Shown here one piece after another: positions 43,255-55,605 of a stretch of DNA of 64,000 nt (its first letter is position 1; every line of letters starts with the position of its first letter). This DNA is from Cordilura impudica. Taxonomy: Eukaryota; Arthropoda; Insecta; Diptera; Scathophagidae. The stretch lies in NCBI GenBank assembly GCA_963682025.1, contig OY821518.1:237645800-237709799 (forward strand). Direction: 5' to 3'. The notes beneath the pieces were generated by a model. It did no database searches. It was not told the DNA's origin and was given only the letters and a program-made list of their open reading frames with translations. The position numbers and the translations under genes are program-made.

Positions 43255-43692
43255 AAGCGATTTTGGATATTTTAGACTTTTGCAATTTTTGATGTTTAGC
43301 GATTTGGCGATTTTCCGCAAGTACTTACATCTATAACATTAATAGGCTATGCGATTTCTTTTGACCGATTTTTTGTTCTACCGTTTTATCCCGATTTTGA
43401 CGAAACGTATATCATTTGAAAGGTATTTCGTTCTAGCTGTTCTACAGATTTACAGACTTTTAAATTTTGTTCTTTATTTTGAGTAAATTGCATTTAAAGT
43501 TGCTACTAACATATACATAAAATTATACATATGTGTGTTTATTAAATTGGTTTATGTGTTTGTTAATGAGTTTGTTATCTTCATTCACAATAATAATAAA
43601 CCAAAAAAGTGTTGGTTTGTAAATTGGCTAAGCTGAAAAATAAAGTTGCCTAGAAATACACTCGAATTTCGAGCGCTGGAATCTGCTAGTTG
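43255..43692 (+). repeat. Family D repeat, copy 3
   Basis: As copy 2, with a longer upstream part of GGCGATTTT-like words and the same end TTCGAGCGCTGGAATCTGCTAG (43669-43690). Confidence 0.75.
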
Positions 43693-43739
43693 GTAATTAA
43701 TCTACTTGTCAAAAGTTTCAAGTTTCATAGTATTTCATA

Positions 43740-44280
43740 TATTTTTGTATAGAAGGTGCCATGGCCACTAATCCTATTCCGCCCATTTTTTATGTTAGTA
43801 CTCACATTAACAACTCGTACAATGTGTCAAGGCCTTCCTTCTATACAACTGCAGAACACACCCACTGCTCCGATTACGCCCATTTTTTTCGACTAATCAC
43901 ATTAATAACTTATGGTCTGACGCAAAGTCCCAATATTCTCACTATTACAGTACTCCCAATATATGACATTTAGTATATACTTTGTATGGTAGTACCACAG
44001 CCATTGGTCCGACCCCACCCATTACTGTCCGCTTACCTTCATTAATAATAGGTGCCACGCCCACTTCTCCGGTTCAGCCCATTTCCGGCATTGCTACTAC
44101 CATTACTACTGGGTGAACTCCCTCAAATTTGCAAAACCCTCCATGTCATAGTACTCAATACATATGAAATGGCCACGCCCACTCAAAATATAAAAAAATT
44201 TAGGACGATCGGCGCAATATGTACATACTTTCACTTTTATATATATAGATAGCAATAAGTGGTCAGAGTGTAACGAATTT
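43740..44280 (+). repeat. Family E repeat fragments
   Basis: GGTGCCACGCCCAC-type blocks at about 43755, 43992, 44052 and 44170 with GCCCATTTTT and ACTCACATTAA-type words between. Same units as the array at 49180-50670. Directly follows family D; a similar D-then-E junction exists at about 9000-9070, so D and E may be parts of one element. The open frame at 43761-43973 is repeat sequence, not a gene. Confidence 0.6.
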
Positions 44281-44322
44281 CTGGTGATGATGTAACAACC
44301 CAACACACTTGGTCTAGATCCA

Positions 44323-45099
44323 TTTTTATACCCTATACCACTATGTGGTTTCGGTATAATGACTTTGTGCTGCTGTTTGTAACAACCAAAAATATTTGAC
44401 CTACACCCATCTTTAATTATACTGATCGAATCAGAATCACTATCTGATTCGATTTAACGATGTCCGTCCGTCCGTCCGTCCGTCCGTCTGTGTGTCCATG
44501 TAAAGCTTGTAATCAAACTGCAGGTCGCAAATATGAATATATTTTAATGAAATTTGGTATTTGATCTTTTATCGGCTATGAGATGAACGCTGTTGAAATT
44601 GGTGAGAATCGGTCCATGTTCAGACCTAGCCCCCATACAAATGACCCCTATGAAATCAACATATATTGCCATAAGATCCAAATTATCATACAAATCTTAG
44701 CCAAATTGGATTTGTATGTATATATTACATTCATTAATCAGTTGTCCAATAATGATCCCTATTGGACAACTCTTAGTGATAGGCCCCATATAGAGCTGAT
44801 TCCCGATCTTCACTAAAATCTATCAAAAAACAAAAATATTGCACTGATTCTTCTCAAATTTTGTTTGTATATATTTTTGCAAAATACAAGAGACTCTACC
44901 AAACATGGTCAGGATCGGTCCATTTTTGGGCCTAGTCCCCATATAGATATAGCATCCGATATGAACTTTTTCATCTCTGCAGCCGAAAAAATTAATAAAA
45001 ATCCCACTCAAATTTGGTTTATGCTTATTTTCTATATCCAGTCTGAGAGATAGAGTATCGTATAGTCGGTCTAGACCGACTATAATTTTCTTACTTGTT
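44323..45099 (-). mobile_element. Family A element, complete
   Basis: Full copy on the minus strand: 3' end at 44323 (TTTATACCCTATACCACTATG on the plus strand), a five-unit (GTCC)n box at about 44462-44485, and the perfect palindrome AGTCGGTCTAGACCGACT near 45064-45081, ending AACAAGTAAG at 45099. Confidence 0.85.
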
Positions 45100-45330
45100 A
45101 TTATACGGATCGACTGAGAACCACTTTTAAAGTAGATTTAATAATGTCTGTCTGTCTGTGTGAGCATTAGCATTTGTATGGAGTTTCTTAGTGATACGAT
45201 TTGGATGCGATAGACTTCCTAACTTTGTAAAGTTCGGAAAAAAACTGTATGGGGGGAGATTGAAACATTAAAAAATGTTAGAATAGGGCAACCATTAAGC
45301 CTAGAGTTTTGATTTTTTTCGTTTTATTTG
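45100..45330 (-). repeat. Divergent family A-like fragment
   Basis: Has TTATACGGATCGACTGAG and GTCTGTCTGTCTG boxes like the family A 3' part, then a GTTCGG...GGGGGGAG stretch resembling 36720-36800. Partial and low identity. Confidence 0.45.
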
Positions 45331-45395
45331 AAAATATATTAGAGCTTACAAATAAGTATAAGATTTATCTATATTTCTTATCACTAGTTACACAT

Positions 45396-45720
45396 TTATT
45401 GACTTTTTACGGAAACCCTTCCAATAACCACGTTATTGTTTTTGTACCACTCAAGAGCCTTCTTAACATAATGATGGGATGCCATATTTGGGCAAAAATA
45501 TGTGGATTTAAATGACTTGCTTCTTTTGCCGCAACTGCGTATTGGAGCTTTGTTTTTATATTTCATTTGCTTTTGGGCTCCAAACTCGTTTTCATTTCCT
45601 TCAGCATTAGCAGCATAAAAATGTGAACCCGGAAGCTGCCAATAATCTACCACGTTTTGTCATCCATTATGCGACAAGAGTCTTTTTTTATGAATCATGA
45701 TTTCAATTTCCGTACTCTGT
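45396..45720 (-). pseudogene. Unrecognised degenerate coding fragment
   Basis: A minus-strand frame of 85 codons (45653-45396) with unusually varied, coding-like composition. It contains CGKRSKSFKSTYFCP, which resembles a C-terminal zinc-binding tail as found in several DNA transposases, and upstream in other frames DRYAVKILDAKNRVRKL (about 45745). I do not recognise the family; a decayed transposase C-terminus is the most likely identity, given the neighbourhood. Confidence 0.35.
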
Positions 45721-45902
45721 TTTTGGCATCCAAAATTTTAACAGCGTATCTGTCCGGAATTTTTTAAAGCATTTTCTACCGGAAATGCGGAGCTGCATTA
45801 CATATGCTTTCTATTTTCCTGACAATGGACGGCAACCTTTGATTGTTTGGGCAACTATTTGTATGACCAAGTTGGTGTTTGCATATATTTAATAATTTTC
45901 GC

Positions 45903-46157
45903 ACGTACGAGGGCGTTCCCGGAACAACCCAAGCTGACAAAGCAAACTCAACAAATTTGGAAAAAATGTTCTTTAACGTAATCTCCTTTTAACTCGATAC
46001 ACTTTTCCTAGCGATATTCAATATTTTTCGATACTGTCTAATAGCCATCCTTAAAATAGCCATCAATCACAAACTCCACCTTTTCATTATTGGAAAATCT
46101 TTTACTACCGAAATCTGGAAATAGAAAATGATCCGAGGTAGCCAGATCTGGCGAAAT
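45903..46157 (-). pseudogene. mariner transposase C-terminal relic
   Basis: The minus strand reads SPDLATSDHFLFPDF (about 46145-46100; the mariner consensus has SPDLAPSDYFLFP with the third catalytic Asp in it), KRFSNNEKVE, VIDGYF and then CIELKGDYV-like residues near 45985. The outer end TACGAGGGCGTTCCCGGAA at 45906 resembles a mariner terminal repeat. Only the last 80 or so codons remain, next to the family C block. Confidence 0.7.
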
Positions 46158-46650
46158 TATTACCATAACGACCACAAAAACAACAAGTCCAGCTATGACA
46201 ACAATACAACATTTAGAATAACAACAAGAACAATACAGAAACATATATTTTGCATTTTTTTTTACTTCTTCAGTAATTTCTCGGGACCTATTAAACCGAT
46301 TTTCATAATTTTTCAAATGGAAACCTTTTCATGATGTTAGTCAATCATTCTTACTAAAAACGGGCTCCATAGACAAATCATATTTGTTCAAGACTTTTTT
46401 TTACTTCTTCATTCAATTCTCGGGACCTAATCAACCGATTTGGATGATTTTAAAACTTCTCTGGTTATTAGTGAATCATTTTTTATGCCAACGAGCAGCC
46501 TAGCTGTCCGTCATCGTGATTTCCACAGACGTGCACACGGACATCGCTATATAAACTCCGCTTGTTACAAGGATCACAAATATATATATTTTTTTGGGTC
46601 CAAATTGCTTTCTAATTATTACAAACGGAATGATAAACTTTCCATGTCAA
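46158..46650 (+). repeat. Family C block with mini-me-type core
   Basis: Matches 41190-41710: the ACCACAAAAACAACAAGTCC word at about 46170, TCTCGGGACCTA blocks (46282 and 46422), then CACGGACATCGCTATATAAACTCC and (TA)n near 46580. The 3' terminal block is cut after about 46645. Confidence 0.65.
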
Positions 46651-46694
46651 TTTTGGCAGCAATTCAAGTCTTTTTTGCAGTCTCAGTGTAGTTA

Positions 46695-47066
46695 AGCCTT
46701 AAATCTATAATATTAATAGGCTAGGCGATTTCTTGTGACTGATGTTTTATTCCACCGTTTTATCCCGATTTTGACCAAACATATATTATTTGAAAGGTAT
46801 CTCTATTTAGCTGATTTGCAGAATTACAGATTTTAAAATTTTTTCCTCTATTTTGAGTAAATTGCATTTAAAGTTGCTACTAACACATACATAAAATTAT
46901 ACAATGCTATGTGTGTGTTTATTATTTTGTAATAAAAATGAGTTTGTTTTTTGTGTTGATTTGTGAATTGGCTATAATTGATTAGCATACTTTTAGGGTC
47001 TTTATTTAATGAAAAAATAAAATTTTTCAGAATTTGCACTCGAATTTCGAGGGCTGGAATCTGCTA
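46695..47066 (+). repeat. Family D repeat, copy 4
   Basis: From CTATAATATTAATAGGCTAG through CCGTTTTATCCCGATTTTGAC to TTCGAGGGCTGGAATCTGCTAG at 47066, with an internal rearrangement after about 46930. Confidence 0.75.
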
Positions 47067-47134
47067 GTTTAACTTAATAGGAATATTTTATCTATCAGGT
47101 TGCCACTTTTCATAAAAATTTTCTTTTTGAATGG

Positions 47135-47409
47135 GTTTATTTGTATGGGATGTATGTCTGATCATGCATCGATATTCAACAATTACAATAGCGTGGGTTT
47201 TATGGGCAACAAAAGCTTATATACCAAATATAATCAAAATATATATTTATATTTCTGAACTGAAGTTTGATTAAAAGTTTTATAAGGACGCACAGACAAG
47301 CATCGTTAAATTTACTCAGAAAGCGTCAACTAACAACTGTTTTAGTGAGTTCCAAACCTTAGCACCCACTCATTTTACCCCGACCATATAATGGTATAGG
47401 GTATAAAAA
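47135..47409 (+). repeat. Family A 3' fragment
   Basis: Matches the second half of family A (GTTTATTTGTATGGG, ATCAAAATATAT, ACACAGACAAGCATCG) and ends AATGGTATAGGGTATAAAAA at 47407. Confidence 0.65.
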
Positions 47410-49020
47410 AGAACTCTGAAAAATAAGAAGATGTGACCTTCAAGTCGCGTATGCATGAGATAATTATTATTGCGTACGATATCAGGAAGTTGATAGAGTA
47501 TTTTATATATAAATCTATTTTTGTTTTTTTTTTATTAAAAGGTCATGCAAATGGAATCATTTTATGAATTAACTATGTGAAGGAAATTAAATTCATAAAA
47601 CTTCGACATTAAAAGAATATAAATATGTCATATGCCAAGGATTTTTAATGCCAATAACAAGAAATTTCTTTTCAAAACTTTATGATGAAAAATCATGATT
47701 CTTGTGGTTTATTTCTTTTGTGTGTTTGTTATTTTAGTTTTATTTCCAGGTTTTTGTTGGTGTTATTTTTCATACTAAGAGGAAGTATGTTAACAACTTG
47801 CACTTCATACTGATAAAAATCCTTAACATTTCGCCTGTTTTCTTTTAGACAAGTAGAACTCTACATTTTGCCATGATAAGATGAAGAGTATGTGAGTTGA
47901 ATTTGAAAAAAAATCAAGCATTATATGCATTTAGCTTAACTGTTATTTGCTGTGTATCCTTTGTATTGATGTGTGTGTGTATGTGTGTGTGTATGCTCGT
48001 GTCATTGTAACTGCGATGTGAGTGAGAGTGTATGTGTTTATGTGTAGGGAATAAAAAGTGAAATACATAAATTTATTAGTTAGTACTCTACAAATACACA
48101 GGAGTATATTGTTCACGCTTCGACTGACACAATTTTTCATTTGACAGTTGTCCTTCAATATAGTTTTTTCTTCTTTCTTCTATTGTTTAATGTACCCATC
48201 CATATACGAGTATGTACATTCCATATACAAGAAATGGTCTATATATTTACTTATATAGATATATATATCTATATATATTTTCAACTTATTTCAAGGAAAA
48301 ATATTGTATATGCGTAACAGCAGCGGCAACAGGAGCAGGAGCAGAAGACATCGAATAGGATATAGTAATAATAACATGTAAAACAAATGAAATAATAAAT
48401 GTGGCACCATTTTTAAAACATGTTCCTGTATCCTGTTGTATTCTTTTTTTATCGGTTCTGCTTTATGTAGAAAGAAAAAGAAAAATTGTTTTTAGTTTTA
48501 GTATAGAAAAAGGTATTTAGTATGCAGCAAAGCTCTTCTCTTACATTTACTCGTTTTTTGTACTTGTGTACTCTGGAAACATGTCGAGTTTCAATGTGGT
48601 ATTGTTGGTAAACGGGTTACCAGGTTATTTTTGTGATATTTCAATTTATATCTAAAGTTAGTTAGAAGGACTTAAATGTTAGTTCATCAGTAGTAGAATT
48701 ATGTCATTGGAAAAAAGTTAGTTTCTCAGTAGCAGCAATATGTCAATGGGTAAAAGCAGCAACGAATGCAGCAGAAATAAATTTTTGAAGTGATGTTATA
48801 CGAATGTTGAAAAAAAACCTTGGCTTGCTGCTAAGTGCTAGAAAGAACAGTAATCGAATTATATTGGAGAAGAGCTAAGGGAACATTCTAAGAACAGGCA
48901 CCAACATTTGAGAGCATTTGTGGCACCCCATAACAATGGTCTAAATCCTGCCCCATATTTTTGGAACAGAAAAAAAGAAGAGCTCAAAACTTTATTTTGA
49001 ATTATGAATTATAAAATACT
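47410..49020. other. AT-rich stretch without a supported gene
   Basis: About 1.6 kb without a coding frame I can support. Simple repeats: (TG)n at 47972-47994 and (TATA)n at 48254-48280. Contains a CAGCAGCGGCAACAGGAGCAGGAGCAG stretch at about 48317 that is purine-rich but not in a sustained frame. Possibly single-copy DNA. Confidence 0.5.
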
Positions 49021-49034
49021 AGTTTTATTTTTAT

Positions 49035-50665
49035 ACCACATGTAACCCGGTGCGCTTCGCTACACCCTCCCCTCCCCCCCCCCAACCCCTTCCGAATTGT
49101 TACGAAAAGGCTCACGCAAGTCCCAAGGCTCTCACTAACACAGTAATTCAGATATATCACGTTTAATATTAAGTTTGTATAGGGGTACCATGCGCATTTG
49201 TCCAATCCCGCCCATTTTTTTGTCTGACTACTCACGTTAATAATAGATGACCTAAGATAAATTTTCAAAGCTCTCTCTATCATAGTACTTTATATATATG
49301 ATATTAAAAATTTACTTTGAATGGGAGGTGCCACGCCCACTAAAAATATTAAAAAAAATACAGCCTGTAGCACTTCCGATATCCGCAGTAAGAATCAGTG
49401 AAAATTTCAGGAATATCAGATAAGTCGTTACGGAGATTACCTCCTACAAACAAACAAACACATTACCTCTTTAATTCTTTGTTTTTGATACTTACTGATA
49501 TAAAATTTTTTTTGTTTGTTTTCGCGATTTTTGATTTTGACAATATATTTTCCACGACAAATCACATTGATAACTAATGTACTTGTCAAAAGACTGTTGC
49601 TTTCGTAGTACATCATATTTTTGATATAGGAGGTGCCACGCCCACTTATCCCATCCCGCCCAATTTTTATTGGACTACTCATATTAATATCTGAGGGACT
49701 CGTGCAAAATGTCGAGCCTTTCCCAGTTATATGATATTAGATATCTACTTTGCATGGGCGGTGCTACGCCCACTGCTTCTATCACGCCCATTTTTTTGTT
49801 CGACTAATCACACAAAGAACCTATGGGCTCACGCAAAGCCACAAAGCTCTCTCTTTTACAGTACTCCAAATATTTGACATTTAATAGTTACTTTGCATGG
49901 GCAGCTCCACGCCCATTGGTGTGAACCCGCCAATTTTTTGTCTGACTACTCATACTAAGATCTGATGGTGTCGTGCAAAGTGTCAAAGCTTCCCTCTTTT
50001 AGTACACCAGTTATATGATATCATATATTTACTTTGTACGGGTGGTGCCACGCCCACTGCTCCGATCACGCCCATTTTTTGTCTAACTAATCATATGAAT
50101 AACTTATGGGTTCACACAAAGTCCCAAGACTCTCACTATAACAGTACTCCAGATATATGGCATTTTATATTTTATTTGTATGGCAGGTGCCACGCCTATT
50201 GGTCCGATAGTGCCCATTTTTTGTCCGACTGCTCACATTAATAATAGGTGCCATCAGACAAATTTTAAAAGCTCTCTCTGTCATAGTACTCGAGATATAT
50301 AACATTGAATTATTACTTGTATGGGAGGTACCACGCCCACTTCTCCGATCCGGCCCATTTCCGGCGCGGATACTAATATTAACAATAGGTGACCTCACAC
50401 AAATTTGCAAAGCTCTCCCTGTCATGGTACTCAATATATGTATATGATATTAAAAATTTACTTTGTGTGGGAGGTGCCACGCCCACTAAAAATATTAAAA
50501 AAAATTATAGCCTATAGCACTTCCCATATACGCAGTAAGACTCTGTGAAAATTTCAGGAAGATCAGATGGCTAGTTACAGAGAATACCCCCTACAAACAA
50601 ACAAACAAACAAACAAACAAACAAACACACACTTCCTCTTTATTATATTAGTATAGATTAAACTC
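49035..50665 (+). mobile_element. Family E element with a 141-bp tandem array
   Basis: Starts about 49045 with CCCGGTGCGCTTCGCTACACC, then E-type units. Between 49637 and 50478 the CCACGCCCAC motif recurs at 49637, 49764, 49908, 50048, 50190, 50331 and 50478, a period near 141 bp (127-147). Each unit also has GCCCATTTTTTG and ACTCACATTAATAA-like words. The 3' end has a GAAAATTTCAGGAAGATCAG block, (CAAA)n at 50593-50625, and TTATATTAGTATAGATT near 50646-50660, an ending seen in many insect repeats. No coding capacity; open frames here are unit sequence. Class unknown. Confidence 0.65.
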
Positions 50666-50675
50666 CCACTTTCAT

Positions 50676-50852
50676 TATACCCTATACCACCACTATGTGG
50701 TCAGGGTATAATGACCTTGTGATGATGTTTGGAACTACCAAAATTATTTATCCAGGCCCATCTATTTTATATCGATGATGAAGGCTATTGAAATTGGTGA
50801 AAATTGGTGCATGTGCAGACGTAGTCCCCATAAAATTTATAAAATTTAATAT
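50676..50852 (-). repeat. Family A fragment with internal deletion
   Basis: Begins with the minus-strand 3' end (ATACCCTATACCACCACTATG), keeps GAAATTGGTGAAAATTGG, and lacks the (GACG)n box. Abuts the long-inverted-repeat transposon. Confidence 0.6.
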
Positions 50853-51565
50853 ATGAAATTTCTTTATACCAAAATAAATTTCTTTATACCAACTTCTGAG
50901 ACCGATGTCTTCCTATAGGGTTGAAATTTGCACCAACGTTAGTCTTATTGGATTTTAGTTTAGACACCATTTTTCCACAAGATCGATCCAGAACTCTCTG
51001 AGTTAGAGGAGTTCAAAGTTTGACATTTTGGCCAAACAGGTCTTTTTTCTCATCCATGTAACTTTTTACCTATTGTTCTTAGCAATATTTGTCGGAATAA
51101 TTAAGATAGCTATTTCTTCAGTCTTTCAGAAAAGAAAAAAATTTAAAAAATAAAAAAAAAAATTTTGTACTTTTTTTTTGCAAAATCAGAAATTTTTTTG
51201 ACTTTTTTTGCAAAAAAAAGGCCCTTTTTTCTGCTCAAAAGAAAACTTAGGTTTTTCTTTTAAGGCCATTTTGGTCGCTAAGTGGGATACGAGTGGTATA
51301 TCCATAAAAAAAAAATGTTTTGTAACTCAAGACAACGGTTTTTAAATTTTTAGCATATACACTAATATGAATTTTTCCCTATTAGTGTGTAAGTGTTTCT
51401 AAAACCTTAAAAATAAAGTATATACTGCGAAACTAGACAAATTAACCTTTCCGACGGTATGTAACATACCTAACCAACATTTCATACCTTCGATACTGTA
51501 ACACCCGCAATATGTTCAGCTGAGGAAAAAAATCACTTTTTTTCTATAGAAATTTTGAAAAATTA

Positions 51566-53336
51566 TTTTTATACCCTCCACACGTCAGTGGCAGAGGGTA
51601 TATATAGGTTTGTCATTCCATTTGTAACGCATCGAAAAACTAATTTCCGACACCATAAAGTATATATATTCCTGATCCTTATCACAGCTCGAGTCGATAT
51701 AGCGATGTCCGTTTGTCCGTCTGTCTGTTGAAATCACGCCCATTCACAAAAAAAAAGCTATCGAACTGGATAAGGTTACAATAATATCATTTGCCATAAT
51801 TCCCAGCAGGTTGGTATTGCAAATGGGCTAAAGCGGGCATCATCGTGATTAGATACGTGCAAAAATATGTAGATACCTCTAAAAAAAACATAAAACCCAG
51901 TGTGTTTGTTGTAACAGGTTAGTGGTTGAACATTATAATTGTACAACAACATAAAAAAAATGCCGCAAAAAATTATACATATACATATATTAACAATACC
52001 AAGAACACAATAACATAGCTCATGTTAGTAGTATTGCCACATATATTTTTATCGTTATCACGTTATAATAAAAAAAAATCGCCAATATGAAAAAAAAAAT
52101 GAAAATTAAAAAAAATGGAAAATGAAAAATGGAAAATGAAAACGGAAAATGGAGAATGGAAAATGGAAAATGAAAAACGGAAAATGGAAAATGAAAAATA
52201 GAAAACGAAAAATGGAGAATAGAAAATGAAAAATGGAAAATGAAAAAAAAAAATTGAAAAATGGAAAATGAAAATTGAAAAATTAAAAATGAAAAATGGA
52301 AAATGAAAATTGAAAAATGGAAAATGAAAATTTAAAAATTAAAAATGAAAAATGAAAATTTAAAAATTAAAAATAAAAAATTAAAAATTAAAAATTAAAA
52401 ATTAAAAATTAAAGATTAAAAATTAAAAATTAAAAATTAAAAATTAAAAATTAAAAATTAAAAATTAAAAATTAAAAATTAAATATTAAAAATTAAAAAT
52501 TAAAAATTAAAAATTAAATATTAAAAATTAAAAATTAAATATTAAAAATTAAAAAATTAAAAATTAAAAATTAAAAATGAAAAATTAAAAATTAAAAATT
52601 AAAAATTAAAAATTAAAAATTAAAAATTAAAAATTAAAAATTAAAAATTAAAAATTAAAAATTAAAAATTAAAAATTAAAAATTAAAAATTAAAAATTAA
52701 AAATTAAAAATTAAAAATTAAAAATTAAAAATTAAAATTTAAAATTTAAAAATTAAAAATTAAAAATTAAAAATTAAAAATTAAAAATTAAAAATTAAAA
52801 ATTAAAAATTAAAAATTAAAAATTAAAAATTAAAAATTAAAAATTAAAAATTAAAAATTAAAAATTAAAAATTAAAAATTAAAAATTAAAAATTAAAAAT
52901 TAAAAATTAAAAATTAAAAATTAAAAATTAAAAATTAAAAATTAAAAATTAAAAATTAAAATTTAAAAATTAAAAATTAAAAATTGAAAATGAAAATTGA
53001 AAAATGAGAAATGGAAAATGAAAATTGAAAAATGAAAACTAAAAAATTAAAAATGGAAAATGAAGAATGGAAATTGAAAATTGAAAAATAAAAAATAAAA
53101 AATGGAAAATGAAAATTGAAAAATGGCAAATGGAAAATTTAAAAATGAAAATGAAAATGAAAAATGGAAAATGAAAATTGAAAAATGAATAATAATAATT
53201 TTTAGCAAAGAATCATTTGAATTTTGGTATTCGGATTTAATGTTTCAGTATCGGCAAAAGTTTAAAAGTTGTACCCGTTTGGGTGTAATATATAGTTTAA
53301 GACTCAGGTGGAGGGTATCAAAAACACTCCTACATG
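51566..53336 (-). mobile_element. Family B element with satellite, copy 2
   Basis: The minus-strand 3' block (51566-52090) matches 5850-6383 with the same (GACA)n, core and (TA)n. Inside is about 1.1 kb of satellite (52095-53187), then the 5' part GTTTCAGTATCGGCAAAAGTTT...CAGGTGGAGGGTATCA. The terminal hairpin has been lost (CATGTAGGAGTGTTTTTGATACC replaces it). It is inserted in the left arm of the long-inverted-repeat transposon, as the right arm shows the uninterrupted sequence. Confidence 0.75.
52095..53187 (-). repeat. AATTTTT-type satellite in family B copy 2
   Basis: On the plus strand AAAAATT units run at about 52370-52985, flanked on both sides by GGAAAATG/AAAAATG variants (52095-52360 and 52985-53187). 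It is less than a third as long as the array in copy 1. Confidence 0.95.
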
Positions 53337-53367
53337 TTTTATATTTATTTGTTATAATAACTAAATT

Positions 53368-53420
53368 AATATATAATAATAATAATAATAATAATAATGT
53401 AATAATAATAAAAATAAATA
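53368..53420 (+). repeat. (TAA)n microsatellite
   Basis: About eight TAA units from 53374 inside the inverted-repeat arm; the other arm has a shorter TTA run at 54857-54872, so the repeat grew after the arms were formed. Confidence 0.85.
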
Positions 53421-53522
53421 TATAAATAATTTAATAAAATATAATCTTAATCACATTAGATCCATTTATAACATAACTATTTCTTAATTAATTTGTTGTA
53501 GCTGATGAAGTATTTAAGTTTT

Positions 53523-54568
53523 GTAAATTTTTAAATACCCAGTCTTTCATCCAGCTTATTTATCACCTTTATTTGCTGCACCTTTGCTAATCTTTTCTTG
53601 GCGTTACTAGGTGCAGCTGTTGATTTCACTGCTGGTTTCTTTTTTGGCTTTGGGAATAAGTCGCATTGAATGGAGGCAGAAAACCTGGGTCTTCAATCGT
53701 CAAGCGCTAAAAAAGCATGGTGTTGAGCGGTGCCATCGATTGTTATCTTAGCATCGAATCTATTCTTCATTGTTTTCATTATTTCCTCTTGATCGTCTTT
53801 GCTACTAAAAACTGTTTTAGTTTCTTTACAATAATTCTTTGCCCAATGGAATAAAGCAGTCGCATCTAAGATGCGATCTTGATGAGTGCACTGGAGGCTA
53901 TACTTCGCTGCATTTCTTTTCAGGTTTGCTCCAATATCATCACATGCGCCTTTACCATGAACAGTAGGATGAAAATGCGACACAGCTGACATTCCAAAAT
54001 CTTTTTTATGAGCTATAAGATTTGCGAAGCTACTTTTGTTTTTAAAATGTTGACGAGCTACGTCCGAAACTTAGTATACCTTCTCTACTGTAAATTTAGG
54101 TTTTACATATTTCAGTATTATCTTCTGGTACGCATAGCCTGCAACAGTATCATGTTTTAAATCGTGGGATATGATTGCCACACTTTTGTGTTACACTTTT
54201 TCATCTTTCATGTAGTAAATAACTACTGTGGATATAGTTGCTTGGTCGTTATTGAAGTGGAAAGCTTGTGTGGCATCCTGAAGATCATAGTTATAGTTTT
54301 CTGCGAAATCGTATGACATAACGAATTCACCAGACTTCAAATGTATCTTCAAATCCTTGAAGAATGACCATTGCTCTTTGACTAAAAAGAAATGGGTTCT
54401 CAAGTTTAGCAATCCTGTACACATTTCTTCCACAAAATCATCATTGTTTTCAGTGTGCATCTGTCAGTCTGAATCCAAGATTCAAATTTGACCTCCTCTA
54501 TATATTCGAGATCAAAAGAGTTGATTAAATTCTCTTTGATGAATGTTTTTCCGGGCAATTTGAACATT
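53523..54568 (-). pseudogene. DDE-like transposon protein, broken
   Basis: From 54460 to 53523 a single frame is readable, interrupted by TAA at 54191-54193, a TAA in the VY-VSD block near 54078, and a TGA at 53690-53692. An upstream piece in another frame (MFKLPGKTFIKENL, about 54568-54527, then W-I-Q-T-D-R-C-T) suggests a longer original. Conserved-looking motifs: MSYDFAENYNYDLQDATQ (about 54325), DNDQATIS-like residues, ISHDLKHDTVAGYAYQK (about 54175), a VSD block followed by QHFKNKSSF, and HGKGACDDIGANLKR (about 53960-53915). The C-terminal 55 residues are Lys-rich. I recall this motif order from unnamed transposon-derived proteins common in arthropods; the acidic residues (DFAENY, VSD) suggest a DDE nuclease. 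Superfamily not assigned. Confidence 0.65.
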
Positions 54569-55605
54569 CACCTAAGTGGCAAGAAGTTGTTGCATTACCG
54601 CAATCGCGGTAATCGTGTAAATCTTCTCGCGAATCAGTTACACAACAGCTGCACCTTGTAACGCCAAGAAGAGATTGTCAAAAAAGCAGCTAATAAAGGC
54701 GATAAATAAGCTGGATGAAAGACTGGGTATTTAAAAATTTACGAAACTTAAATACTTCATCAGCTGCAATAAATTAATTGAAAAATAGTTATGTTATAAA
54801 TGGATCTAATGTGATTATGATTAAATTTAATCAAATTACTTATTTTTTTTATTTTTATTATTATTATTATTAGATATTAATTTAATTAGTATTACAAATA
54901 AATATAAAAAAATAATTTTTTAACATTTCAATAGAAAAAAAGTGATTTTTTTCCTGAGGTTAACATATTGTGGGTATTACAGTATCGAAGGTATGAAATT
55001 TTAGGTAGGTATGTTACATATCGTCGGAAAGGTTAATTTGTCTAGTTTCTCAGTATATGCTTTATTTTTAAGTTTTAGAAACACCTACACGCTAATAGAA
55101 AAAAATTAATATTAGTGCATATGCCAAAAATTAAAAACCGTTGTCTTGAATTACAAAACATTTATTTTGATAAATGTCCCACTCGCATCCCACTATGCGA
55201 CCAAAAAGCTTTTAAAGGAAAAAACCTAAGCTTTCTTTTAGGCAAAAAAGGGCCTTTTTTGAAAAAAAAAAGTCAAAAAATTTTTGATTTTGCAAGAAAA
55301 AAGTCAACATTTTTTTTAATTTTAACATTTTTTTTTTCTGAAAGATCGAAGAAATAGCTACCAAAACTATTTGGGACAAATTTTACTAAGAACAATAGGT
55401 AAAAAGTTACATAGATGAGAAAAAACACATGCTTGGCCAAAATGTCAAATTTTTACCCCTCTAACTCAGAGAGTTCTGGACCGATCTTATTTAAAAATTG
55501 TGCCTAAACTACTATCCAATAGGACTAACCATGGTGCAAATTTCATCCCGATCGGAAGACATCGGTTTCAAAAGTTAGGTCACTTGACACGAAACGTCAG
55601 ATAAG

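Larger units (their letters stand above)
50890..55605. mobile_element. Long-inverted-repeat transposon with DDE-like gene
   Basis: Left arm 50890-51565 plus 53337-53640 (interrupted by family B); right arm about 54665-55605. The arms match inverted over about 950 bp: GACCGATGTCTTCC at the outside (50921; complement at 55558), AGAACTCTCTGAGTTAGAGG, CAATAGGTAAAAAGTTACAT, GTATGTTACATA, and CCCAGTCTTTCATCCAGCTT at the inner edge. The loop of about 1 kb holds a minus-strand transposase-like gene whose last 40 codons extend into the left arm, so the right arm carries an inverted duplicate of the gene's 3' end. Exact outer ends and target duplication were not found. Confidence 0.75.

Noticed and set aside
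43761..44252. Pro-rich open frames with coding-like look
   Set aside because: They are translations of family E repeat units, and the same units elsewhere are not open.
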